64,000 nucleotides of DNA, from positions 1,295,379 through 1,359,378 of the forward strand of contig NZ_LN879430.1 in assembly GCF_900070325.1 (NCBI RefSeq), in the 5' to 3' direction. The notes under the pieces are model-generated. The model was not told the DNA's origin. It did no database searches and saw only the letters and a program-made list of their open reading frames with translations. Positions 8,805 to 17,378 of the stretch are shown piece after piece (positions within the stretch are counted from its first letter, which is position 1; each line of letters opens with the position of its first letter). A program made the translations under genes and the position numbers. This stretch comes from Herbinix luporum (GTDB lineage Bacteria > Bacillota > Clostridia > Lachnospirales > Lachnospiraceae).

Positions 8805-10253
8805 TTAGGATACAAATTCCTTTTTTGTATAATCTGTGTGACTGAAGTTACCTAAGGTTCTATAAATTCTACGATAATTTTCTTCCATATACACATTCCT
8901 ATACTTATACATAAGACGATTATATCCGTTCTCCCCCATTTGCTTTATAAGCTTTGGGTTACTTACCAGTTTAAGGATAGCATTGGTGATTTCTGAAATA
9001 TTCATAACCGGCACTACTATTCCGGCAGCACCAAAGGGGTCATTTTCCCCATAGATTAATCCATAACAATTCCCCACATTTGTAGCTATGGAAGGCTTTT
9101 TAGCTGCAAACCCCTCCAATATGGTCAGGGGCTGCCCTTCGCTGATACTGGTTAAAAGCATTATGTCCATTTTTCCTATATAATCCTGGGTATTAATCTT
9201 TCCTGTAAAAATTATATTTTCTGCTTTTAACTTTCTGATAAGTTCATAACATTCCTCTACATATTCCGAATCTTCATCAAGAGGTCCCATTATCCACAAT
9301 TTTAATTTTGCCATCTTCTTATGGGCAAAGTAAAATGCATTTATCATGGTTTTTATATCTTTAATGGGAGTCACCCGAACTATTGCTCCCAGATTAATAT
9401 AAGGATCATTTGGATCTTTTATGGGAATATCCTTAAATAGATTAGTATCAATACCATTAGGTGTTATTATAGCCTTACTTAAAGGACAGCCTAGTTCTAA
9501 TTGTAGGGACCTGGCATCTTCAAAAAGGGAGGTTACCAAATCTGCAAAATAATAGGCCCCTTTAGACATCTTTCGAAACTGATCAATCCATATGGTTTTG
9601 TATATATTCTGAACCCACTTTGCCTTAATAATCTCTTCTTCCCTTTCTCTGGTATATATACCATGCTCACTGATAAGTAGCTTAGCATCGGGATAGATTG
9701 ATAAGGCCTTGCAGCCTATAATACCGGCATATCCTGTTGAAACACAATGATATATATCTGCCTTTTTTGGACTTGTCTTCAGTGCAAAAAACAGGGGAAG
9801 ATATATAGAACGAAGTGTCCATAAAAAATCTGAAAAAGTTATATTTACATATTTAAGGGTATAGTATTCTTTTGTAATATCTAAAAATTCTTTACTCATT
9901 AATAAATTATTAACGGATATATTCTTCCGGTTAAATATAGAAAATACCCTAACCCAATCTACCTTCTCCCCTATAATTAAACTTTTTAAGGCTTCTAGTT
10001 CCCTTTTACTAAGATGAATTTTATTCTTACAAGTCCTTTTTATACTTTCTACATCTTGAAGATAAACCTCATCAATCTCGGTCAAATTCTTAGGTATTTC
10101 ATATTTAAACTTACCGCTAATACTGCGGTCAGCTATTATGGTAAGGAGATTAAATTCAATATCAGGAAATAATTTTATAAGATTATCTATCCAACTAGAT
10201 ACCCCACCTATAACATAGGGGTAACAGCCTTCTGCAATTATACACACCTTCAT
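8805..10253 (-). CDS. pelF: PelF-like GT4 glycosyltransferase
   Basis: A 482-aa enzyme. It begins MKVCIIAEGCYPYVIGGVSSW, the hallmark N-terminus of the PelF branch of GT4, followed by the long PelF-specific insert before the second Rossmann domain. The donor site shows SEGQPLTILEG (EX7E). PelF is the cytoplasmic transferase that polymerises the Pel chain from a UDP-sugar. Its Shine-Dalgarno is a strong AAGGAGGT. It is followed by pelG and preceded by the DUF2194, pelE and pelD-like genes, which reproduces the D-E-(A)-F-G order known from Gram-positive Pel loci. Confidence 0.88.
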   Translation of the reverse strand: MKVCIIAEGCYPYVIGGVSSWIDNLIKLFPDIEFNLLTIIADRSISGKFKYEIPKNLTEIDEVYLQDVESIKRTCKNKIHLSKRELEALKSLIIGEKVDWVRVFSIFNRKNISVNNLLMSKEFLDITKEYYTLKYVNITFSDFLWTLRSIYLPLFFALKTSPKKADIYHCVSTGYAGIIGCKALSIYPDAKLLISEHGIYTREREEEIIKAKWVQNIYKTIWIDQFRKMSKGAYYFADLVTSLFEDARSLQLELGCPLSKAIITPNGIDTNLFKDIPIKDPNDPYINLGAIVRVTPIKDIKTMINAFYFAHKKMAKLKLWIMGPLDEDSEYVEECYELIRKLKAENIIFTGKINTQDYIGKMDIMLLTSISEGQPLTILEGFAAKKPSIATNVGNCYGLIYGENDPFGAAGIVVPVMNISEITNAILKLVSNPKLIKQMGENGYNRLMYKYRNVYMEENYRRIYRTLGNFSHTDYTKKEFVS

Positions 10254-10270
10254 AGCCTACCTCCTTCAGA

Positions 10271-12121
10271 TTAACCCTTTGGCAAACCTTGGATTGTTAC
10301 TTTACTATTGGGTGCTTGTAAGACATTTTTTTCTTTAAGACAAATATGCACCTTTTCATCTACAGCCTTAATCAAGTATGTATTTGCAGCTATTTCTTTT
10401 GCTTCACCGTTTATGATATCTTCAATGGTTTTGTCATAAATACAAAGAATAAAAAATGCTTCTTCATCAAAATTCTTAATCCGGATATTAAGCTTGTCAT
10501 GAAGATATTCATAGGTAAAATCCAAAGCCAGAAAACGTCTTACCCTCTTTTCTAAATCAGATATGGACACCATATCAAAATAAGAAAACTTTTTAAAATA
10601 TGTATCCTTCTTAGACCAGGTCAAGCTAAGATTATTCCACCAATCTAAGCTACTATCAGGAAATATAACCGGGCCAATATCAACTTTCATATTACACATG
10701 CCCAAGGCATTTTCGATACAGATCATCTGTAAATCATCTATGGTATCATGTTTATATCCACAGAGATTAAACTTTATTGATAAAACATCATTATCTATAA
10801 AATCAATTAACTTATCTCCTCTCTTGTAATTTGACATAACCATACTGATGTTTTTTAGAAAATCATTATTTAATTTCTCTTTTATTTCATTATTATTAAA
10901 CTCACCTAAGTACAAATATCTAAAGTTTGAATCTATATTGTTTTCCTTATAAAAGCTATAATTTTCATTTAAGATATAATCCAAATTAGCTTGGGAAACT
11001 TGGTCAAGAGACAGACCCATACTTCCGGACATTTTACCTATTTCTCTATAGTAAAAATCAAGATAGTTGATATTAGCTTCAACCCTATCCCAATAATCTA
11101 GCTGTGTTGCAGTAAAAAAATTAAATGGAGACTTGTAATTTTTTAATATCTGTACAATATTGGGCCATAAAATATCTCTGGCTAAATCATCTGCACTTCT
11201 TGAATAAATCTCCTTAATCTTTTCTTCATTTTCATTAGATAAATAAGGATAATTTAGCAAAGAAATGGTCTGGGCATTTACTATGGGATATAAAAAACAT
11301 TCCTTTTCCTGTGCCATAAAACCTGTCAGTATACCAAGTAAAGGGGCTCCCTTAAAAATCTGGCCATTAACTACAAAGACAAATGAATTACCGGTTCTTG
11401 TCCTCCATAAAAGAGGAGGTAATTCCTTATTTTCAATCCCAAGCTCTTTTTGATTATCAAAAAGCCCAACACAATATACCTCATAACCAGGGGATAAGTA
11501 AAAGTAGGGTAGACTAAATTTACTATTCTCGTATATCTTTTCCCCTCCTATCATATAGTTGGAAAATATCTTAAATCCATCTGCTACTACCTTCCTGCTA
11601 ATTGCTTTTTCAATGCCAAAAAAATTAGCAAGCTGTTTACAAGATTTAATAAGCTCATAATCCGGCAGTTTCGTAAAAATCATAGTCTTTCCCATATCTG
11701 CATAATCATATAAAATTTCACAATCAGCACTTGAAAGACTTATAGCACCAAAAAGAAGCAAATCATAATCATTAATCTCATCTATACTTGGAAGAGATGA
11801 ATAGACCTTATATAAATATTTATGATATAGACACCATTCTATAAGGATAATAGTATCTATATCCTCAATCTTATCAGCAACTATAGCTACAGCCATCTTA
11901 TTATGTAGATTTTCATCTGGCTTATTATCTATATTATTGTCTATATTAAGATTAAGGTGTTTTCCTGTTTGAACATCATTATGGTAAAGCTGTATATATC
12001 CATGGTTACCTATCTTAGCCTTATCTAAAATATAATTAGATGAAATCCCTACAGACATAAACATTATAAAAATCGTAACAATTAAGGATAAAATAATAAA
12101 ATAAATTCTTTTAGAAATCAT
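10271..12121 (-). CDS. DUF2194 protein in the PelA position of the Pel-type operon
   Basis: A 616-aa protein with one N-terminal membrane anchor (about residues 7-30) and a large extracytoplasmic part. The middle contains a Rossmann-like DYDLLLFGAISLSSADCEILYDYADMG region; the second half has features expected of a deacetylase-like barrel (GFMAQEKECF, NFFTATQLDYWDR) and ends in beta strands. It lies between pelE and pelF, where Gram-positive loci carry a PelA deacetylase, so it is a candidate polymer-modifying protein. I cannot confirm a metal-binding His/Asp triad, so activity is inference. The ribosome site is AAAGGGTG. Confidence 0.68.
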   Translation of the reverse strand: MISKRIYFIILSLIVTIFIMFMSVGISSNYILDKAKIGNHGYIQLYHNDVQTGKHLNLNIDNNIDNKPDENLHNKMAVAIVADKIEDIDTIILIEWCLYHKYLYKVYSSLPSIDEINDYDLLLFGAISLSSADCEILYDYADMGKTMIFTKLPDYELIKSCKQLANFFGIEKAISRKVVADGFKIFSNYMIGGEKIYENSKFSLPYFYLSPGYEVYCVGLFDNQKELGIENKELPPLLWRTRTGNSFVFVVNGQIFKGAPLLGILTGFMAQEKECFLYPIVNAQTISLLNYPYLSNENEEKIKEIYSRSADDLARDILWPNIVQILKNYKSPFNFFTATQLDYWDRVEANINYLDFYYREIGKMSGSMGLSLDQVSQANLDYILNENYSFYKENNIDSNFRYLYLGEFNNNEIKEKLNNDFLKNISMVMSNYKRGDKLIDFIDNDVLSIKFNLCGYKHDTIDDLQMICIENALGMCNMKVDIGPVIFPDSSLDWWNNLSLTWSKKDTYFKKFSYFDMVSISDLEKRVRRFLALDFTYEYLHDKLNIRIKNFDEEAFFILCIYDKTIEDIINGEAKEIAANTYLIKAVDEKVHICLKEKNVLQAPNSKVTIQGLPKG

Positions 12122-12141
12122 TTGTTCACCCTTTTAATAAA

Positions 12142-13044
12142 CTAACCATAATATGTTCGTATTAAATCAATAATTTCTTTATCAATACTTATATCTGAAT
12201 TTTTTAAGCTTTTTAAGCATTGGAAGAAGGCATTGTAATTATGCTGGTTAAAAAACAAATGCAATTTTGCCTTATAAGTATCTAGCATATTGGGACGGTA
12301 CTTATCAGCCCTTTGACACCATTTTTCTGCCCTTTGATAATCTTTTATAGAAATAAATAAATCTGTAAGTTTCAAGTAATGACTTGCTGTCATATACCAA
12401 AGATTATATTTAAACAGATTTTCTCCAAGGTCATCTAAAGTATAGACAAATGCTTCCTGTTCTACAGCTGACATAATATTGAGACTAATAAAATCATATA
12501 TAAATTCAAAGGTAATGAGATTCATCTCCACATCTTCCGGCAGCCTTTTTACAATCTCAATCATATTTTGAGCATCTCTACGTAGGTCAGATAAAAGATC
12601 CATAATCATTGAAGCTGCGTAATGAGAAGATTCCGTATCGTCACTGTTTATGGCAACTGCAATGCTGGATATCTTACTTTTTGCATTACTTAACATAGTG
12701 TTTAATAAAAGATTTCTAAGGCTTGCCCTATGGGAAACAGCTATTGCATCATATATGGGTACATAATTCATCTCGGCTTCCTTATTGGGGGGAAGTATTA
12801 ATTTTTCACCTTCCCTGCTAAAACTAACTTCACTTAAATCTACATTCCTTTTTTTCGTCAGATAATTAAATAATAATCCCAATAATATATACAAGCCTCC
12901 AATCAAAGGTACGATAAAGATAAACCAGGATAAGATAAACATTCTACTTCTATTTTTACTAAAAAAAGCAAGTATAAAAACAGTAATTGAAACCAAGCTA
13001 TTTACTATTAATATTAAAAGTAGGGGCCAAAGTTCTATATTCAT
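12142..13044 (-). CDS. pelE: PelE-like protein (membrane helices plus TPR region)
   Basis: A 300-aa protein with two N-terminal membrane helices (about 8-28 and 35-60) and a cytoplasmic alpha-helical region. The C-terminal part shows TPR-like pairs such as DYQRAEKWCQRADKYRPN followed by a second helical unit. This is the PelE architecture; PelE partners PelD in the inner-membrane synthase complex. It follows the PelD fusion gene by 37 bp with an AAAAGGAGATAGG ribosome site. Sequence similarity of PelE is low in general, so the call leans on topology, TPR and gene order. Confidence 0.78.
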   Translation of the reverse strand: MNIELWPLLLILIVNSLVSITVFILAFFSKNRSRMFILSWFIFIVPLIGGLYILLGLLFNYLTKKRNVDLSEVSFSREGEKLILPPNKEAEMNYVPIYDAIAVSHRASLRNLLLNTMLSNAKSKISSIAVAINSDDTESSHYAASMIMDLLSDLRRDAQNMIEIVKRLPEDVEMNLITFEFIYDFISLNIMSAVEQEAFVYTLDDLGENLFKYNLWYMTASHYLKLTDLFISIKDYQRAEKWCQRADKYRPNMLDTYKAKLHLFFNQHNYNAFFQCLKSLKNSDISIDKEIIDLIRTYYG

Positions 13045-13081
13045 CCTATCTCCTTTTATGAATATTTTGCCGACTGACTAA

Positions 13082-15259
13082 CTATATACTGTAACTTAAA
13101 TATGTCTTAATTTTGGCCATACTTAAGCGGTCAATAACATGAACAGCTTCCTTTTCATTGGTATTAGTAAGCAATATAGCAAGTCCTCCATCCGGTCTTA
13201 AACCAATATAATCTGTTGCTCTAAGCATAGGACTTACAATTTTGTTAATTTCATATATTGACTTATCATCTTTTTGAATATATAAAACTGATGATTCTGA
13301 ATATCCTTTATCCTTGGCACGGTTATATATATCAAGCATTTCACTAAAAGCCTCTTCTTGTAAAATAGTAGTCTCAGGAATATATCTTTGGTATGCTAAG
13401 GCTTCCATATAATTAACATCTCTGACAAAGGCTGAATAAATAAGAGCGCCTACTACAGTTAATAAATTAGCATTATATAAGGTCATCCTTTCATAAGGTA
13501 AATCCCAAAGAAAAATTACTATTCTCATATTTTCTTCATGGTCAAATAGGGCGCTGGCCATCATAGGAAGGGTGGCATCAAGGGTTTTATTAATATAGAC
13601 CTGCCCCATTTTTAATATATCGAAAATCATATGATATTTGCTCATTTCAAATGATTTACCCAGTGAACTTGCTTTTGAACTACTGGCAGATGCCAGGCGG
13701 CAATATTTCATACCTGAAGCAAAATATATTGAAACATCCTTAGTTTCCATTATTTCTGTAAGTATATCCAGGGCTGCAAATAAAACCTCTCCCTTTTCTG
13801 AATTATGTATCTTTGATGTTATATCATATATACGCCCTATACTTTCCTTACTGCTAATTAACTTATCTGTATAATAATCTTTAATTTTTCTATTGCTTGA
13901 ATTTATAGCAGTAATATCCTTTAACTTTTCCTTGAGAAAATCAATTTCTTCATTAAAATTAATTTCTATCTCTTTGCTCCTATCTTTTATTTGACCTACT
14001 GACAGACCCACAATAAAGATTTGTATAATCTCCATATATATGTATTCATCAATAATAAAAGCAGAGTTTATTGAATTTATCATTTGACTTAGAATATAGC
14101 CTATTAAACTAAGAAGGGAGGCAAATATGGCCTGCTGCCTGCCATGGACAATAGCAAATAACAAGACATATAAAAGATAAAAATTAACAGCCGTAAAATA
14201 AGGGATTTTTATAAACCCATGGCTTAACATAAAAACAGGTATAAATATAAGGGTGCATTCAAGAAAGGGAATAACTTTCCTAATAGAGCTATAAATCCAA
14301 GGCTTATTATTTTTAATATTATTAGTCTCATCACTATTAAGAAATTGTTTTTTATGATTAAACATATAAGATACCATCATAGGTATTATTTCTTCATAAT
14401 GATTTCTGACTTCAAAATCAAATTCACTGGAAAATCTTTTATTCGATAAAACAATTCTTTTAGTAAGGCCAAGGGTCTGATCAATAATATCAATAGGATA
14501 GGTAAAATTATCTTTAATTAACTTGGCAAGCTTGTCCCCAGTTATCTCATCCATTGATGAGATATGATATAAATTATACTTTCTTTTATCAGCCTTAATA
14601 AATAAATATAAGGCCTCTACTGCATCCTTTATATATAAAGAAGAAAATATCCTTTTTCCATTAACCCTTATCTTCCCCTTAACCATAGCTTCAATAATCA
14701 TTTTAGAAAAGGGATCAATACAACTTTGTCTATCTTTTGGGATGCCATACATATTATCAAGCCTTACTACAGTGGTTTCCATATTGCTAGTATTGGAAAA
14801 ATGTAAGACTATTTTTTCACACAAAGAGATTACTATACTTTTATAACTACTAGGAGATACGGGCATATCTTCCTTAATATCAACCATATATTCCTCTTGA
14901 AAAACTATCTCAGAAGAAATATAAACAAAGTGCTTTACCCCTTCCATTGAGGCGGAAATTATAATATTATTTAAATCTGCTGTGAAGTTTATACCGGTAT
15001 CATTAATATTATCCCCGTCCCATTTATATGAAGAATCATAGGCTCCCGTATATAGGATTACTGCCGGCCTACAACTTTTTATAATTTCCCTTATCCTATC
15101 ACTTCTGTAATCAAATACATACTGTTCTATTACATGCTTTGGTTTGTGTATATTTTTATTGTTTATCAGTGTATAAATTGTCCATTGTTCTAAGTAAAAT
15201 TTATTAATTAACATTTTAGTAAATGAATCGTAGTGTCCAATAATTAGGATGGTATTCAC
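13082..15259 (-). CDS. pelD: PelD-like c-di-GMP receptor with an N-terminal degenerate SDR domain
   Basis: A 725-aa fusion from a GTG start with GGGGAG upstream. Residues 1-300 form an extended SDR/NAD-epimerase fold (FVYISSEIVF, SLYIKDAVEALYLF), but the GxxGxxG loop is replaced by G8-H-Y-D-S-F and the YxxxK lysine by Val143, so catalysis looks lost. Residues about 328-425 are four membrane helices, then a coiled coil (430-460), a GAF-like domain (about 470-610) and a degenerate GGDEF domain. The latter lacks GGDEF (RPDGG instead) but keeps an inhibitory-site RATD at 680-683, as PelD does for c-di-GMP binding. It is the first gene of the operon, so it likely gates polymer synthesis. Confidence 0.85.
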   Translation of the reverse strand: MNTILIIGHYDSFTKMLINKFYLEQWTIYTLINNKNIHKPKHVIEQYVFDYRSDRIREIIKSCRPAVILYTGAYDSSYKWDGDNINDTGINFTADLNNIIISASMEGVKHFVYISSEIVFQEEYMVDIKEDMPVSPSSYKSIVISLCEKIVLHFSNTSNMETTVVRLDNMYGIPKDRQSCIDPFSKMIIEAMVKGKIRVNGKRIFSSLYIKDAVEALYLFIKADKRKYNLYHISSMDEITGDKLAKLIKDNFTYPIDIIDQTLGLTKRIVLSNKRFSSEFDFEVRNHYEEIIPMMVSYMFNHKKQFLNSDETNNIKNNKPWIYSSIRKVIPFLECTLIFIPVFMLSHGFIKIPYFTAVNFYLLYVLLFAIVHGRQQAIFASLLSLIGYILSQMINSINSAFIIDEYIYMEIIQIFIVGLSVGQIKDRSKEIEINFNEEIDFLKEKLKDITAINSSNRKIKDYYTDKLISSKESIGRIYDITSKIHNSEKGEVLFAALDILTEIMETKDVSIYFASGMKYCRLASASSSKASSLGKSFEMSKYHMIFDILKMGQVYINKTLDATLPMMASALFDHEENMRIVIFLWDLPYERMTLYNANLLTVVGALIYSAFVRDVNYMEALAYQRYIPETTILQEEAFSEMLDIYNRAKDKGYSESSVLYIQKDDKSIYEINKIVSPMLRATDYIGLRPDGGLAILLTNTNEKEAVHVIDRLSMAKIKTYLSYSI

Positions 15260-15289
15260 TTACCATCTCCCCTATCATCTTTTAAATAT

Positions 15290-15318
15290 ATTATAGTACA
15301 AATTGTATATAATTTCAA
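15290..15318 (-). promoter_or_regulatory. Sigma-A-type promoter of the Pel-like operon
   Basis: On the minus strand TTGAAA (15318-15313), a 17-bp spacer and TATAAT (15295-15290) stand 31 bp ahead of the GTG start of the pelD-like gene. This is a near-consensus housekeeping promoter, so transcription itself looks constitutive and control may be post-translational through the PelD I-site. Confidence 0.72.
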
Positions 15319-15364
15319 TTATTTTCCATTGACTTTATAAATTTATAATAAGTAATTGTTAATA

Positions 15365-15393
15365 TTGACATATTTTAACTCCTAAGTTAATAT
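15365..15393 (+). promoter_or_regulatory. Promoter of the coiled-coil gene, divergent from the pel-like promoter
   Basis: TTGACA (15365-15370), a 17-bp spacer and TAATAT (15388-15393) precede the ATG at 15444 by about 50 bp. It is back to back with the minus-strand promoter at 15290-15318. Confidence 0.6.
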
Positions 15394-15443
15394 CATACTG
15401 GTAGACTGATGTTTGTAATAAAATATGTAAGAAGGTATTTTTT

Positions 15444-15833
15444 ATGAGAAAGACTATATTCGGTTATAAAATTTCAGAAGTAAATAAAATAATTGAAAAT
15501 CTACGGGAAGAAAATGAAAACTTAAATGCCACTATTGTCACACTTAAGCTTCATAATAAAAATAATGGTAATTATAAAAATGCAAAATATATTCTTTTAG
15601 AAGAAGATCTAAAAAACTATGAAAAAGATATAATAAACTTTAAAATTGAAAATAAAGAATTAAAGACTCAAATTTCTATTTTAACTAATGAAATCGAGTC
15701 TTTAAACAAGCAAAATGCTAAGTTAAAAGAGCAAAATGAAAACTTACATAAAGAAAATATTATTTTAAAGGAAGAATTGGCACAGCTTGCAAATAGTCAA
15801 GTAGCTGTCACCTATGAAGGAGATTTATTATAA
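15444..15833 (+). CDS. DivIVA/GpsB-like coiled-coil protein
   Basis: A 129-aa, highly charged protein. The N-terminus FGYKISEVNKIIENLREEN matches the pattern F.(G)Y....V(N/D).(F/I)...L found in DivIVA-type membrane-binding heads. The rest (about residues 18-118) is a heptad-rich coiled coil with an interruption around residues 38-45 and many E/N/K repeats, ending in an acidic tail. DivIVA relatives mark poles or septa and recruit partners. It is transcribed divergently from the Pel-type operon; whether it helps place the synthase is speculation. Family placement is tentative because coiled coils give weak signals. Confidence 0.6.
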   Translation: MRKTIFGYKISEVNKIIENLREENENLNATIVTLKLHNKNNGNYKNAKYILLEEDLKNYEKDIINFKIENKELKTQISILTNEIESLNKQNAKLKEQNENLHKENIILKEELAQLANSQVAVTYEGDLL

Positions 15834-15864
15834 AAATCTTTCATAAGTTGCTATCATGTAATAA

Positions 15865-17271
15865 TTAGAAACACTGGAACAACCGCTTTATACCTTCCTC
15901 AATATTATCAGGATTTACCCCTGAATAGTTAATAATTAAAGTGTTTTTTATGGCATTTGCTTGGTCATAATAGTACTGGCTTAAACATGATATGTTTATA
16001 CCATTCTTGGCAGCTCGGGATATTAATTCCTTATCTGTCAAATCAGTACTTATTTGTAAAAGAAAATGCAAGCCTGCATCTTCCTCCATGATCTTGCCCT
16101 TTTTTTTACCTAGGGCTTTCTTTATATTTTCTAAAATATCATCTCTGATATTTCTATAATGGTTACGCATTCTGTTGATATGCTTTTCCAAATATCCCTG
16201 TTCTATAAATTTTGCCAAGGTATACTGCTCAAAATTTGATACTGTACAGGAGTAGAAACTAAGCTCTTTATTATATCGTTCCATCAAGGATTTTGGCAAC
16301 ACCATATAGCTGATACGTATGGTAGATGTCAAACTCTTAGAAAATGTATTTATATAGATTACCTTTTCAGCTGCATCAATACTTTGTAATGCAGGTATGG
16401 GTTTACCTAATAATCTAAATTCACTGTCATAATCATCTTCAATTATATAGCGGTCTTTAGACTTTGAAGCCCAGGATAACAATTCATATCTTCTGCTAAT
16501 AGGAGTAACAAGACCCGTAGGAAAATGATGGGATGGAGTTATATGTAAAACATTTGCCTTAGACTCTTCTAATGCCTCCACATTGATACCATTATCATCT
16601 AAAGGAATATGGACACAGTCTACCTTATTTGCACCATAAATACGGGATACTTTTTGATATCCCGGATCTTCAACCGCATACTTTTTATTATGACCCAGTA
16701 ATTGAATTATAAGTCCATATAGGTACTCTGTTCCTGCTCCTACAAGGATTTGCTCCGGCTTGGTTTCAATTCCCCTAAATTGATATAAATAATCTGCTAT
16801 GGCACGACGAAGCTGATAAACCCCAATAGACGGGGACTTAATCATAAGATCACTTCTTTTTTCTGACATGGTTTCCCTCATCAGTTTAGTCCAGATAGTA
16901 AAAGGAAAATTCTCCGGATCTGTAGAGTTATTAACAAAATCGATAAAATAGTTATCTGATCTGTTTTTTTCAGTTTTATCATCAGTCAAATTATCACCAA
17001 TATGATTATCTGATTTTAAAATATTTGCAGAAATATCGCTGACATAGTAACCACTTTTGGGAATTGAATAGATATATCCTTCTGCTACCAACTGGCTATA
17101 AGCATTCTCAACTGTAATAGTGCTGATATTTAAGTGTTTAGCCAGGGCCCTTTTTGATGGTAGCTTCTCATTTGGTCTTAATTTATTTGAATATATGTCA
17201 TTTTTTATCTGTTTATATAAGTATTCGTATAGGGTATCCTTTCCTCTATTATCAAAGGAATAAGTTAGCAT
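15865..17271 (-). CDS. pdxR: MocR/GabR-family PLP-dependent transcriptional regulator (PdxR-like)
   Basis: I start it at the ATG at 17271, which has GGAGG seven bases upstream; a longer frame from 17310 lacks this support. The 468-aa product has an N-terminal GntR winged helix (LYEYLYKQIKNDIYSNKL, RALAKHLNISTITVENAYSQL) and a C-terminal class I aminotransferase-like domain. The latter includes the PLP-lysine region INTFSKSLTSTIRISYMV and DPGYQKVSRIYGAN. PdxR regulators of this family sense PLP. It is divergent from a pyridoxal kinase gene 107 bp away, which makes vitamin B6 salvage the likely regulon. The gene symbol is inferred from that context. Confidence 0.83.
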   Translation of the reverse strand: MLTYSFDNRGKDTLYEYLYKQIKNDIYSNKLRPNEKLPSKRALAKHLNISTITVENAYSQLVAEGYIYSIPKSGYYVSDISANILKSDNHIGDNLTDDKTEKNRSDNYFIDFVNNSTDPENFPFTIWTKLMRETMSEKRSDLMIKSPSIGVYQLRRAIADYLYQFRGIETKPEQILVGAGTEYLYGLIIQLLGHNKKYAVEDPGYQKVSRIYGANKVDCVHIPLDDNGINVEALEESKANVLHITPSHHFPTGLVTPISRRYELLSWASKSKDRYIIEDDYDSEFRLLGKPIPALQSIDAAEKVIYINTFSKSLTSTIRISYMVLPKSLMERYNKELSFYSCTVSNFEQYTLAKFIEQGYLEKHINRMRNHYRNIRDDILENIKKALGKKKGKIMEEDAGLHFLLQISTDLTDKELISRAAKNGINISCLSQYYYDQANAIKNTLIINYSGVNPDNIEEGIKRLFQCF

Positions 17272-17317
17272 AAGGATTTCCTCCAATCTGACCATATTAA
17301 ATTTCATCATTCTGAGT

Positions 17318-17346
17318 ATTTCTTTATGGTCATATCTTAGTATAAT
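17318..17346 (+). promoter_or_regulatory. Candidate regulated promoter of the pyridoxal kinase gene
   Basis: A perfect -10 TATAAT at 17341-17346 has only ATTTCT at the -35 spacing (17318-17323), the usual look of an activator-dependent promoter. CATAT-containing repeats near 17293 and 17331 and an ACCATA/TATGGT pair (17291, 17325) are possible MocR contact sites. Confidence 0.45.
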
Positions 17347-17378
17347 GACAAAAAGATTATTTGTAAAGGAGAATTATG

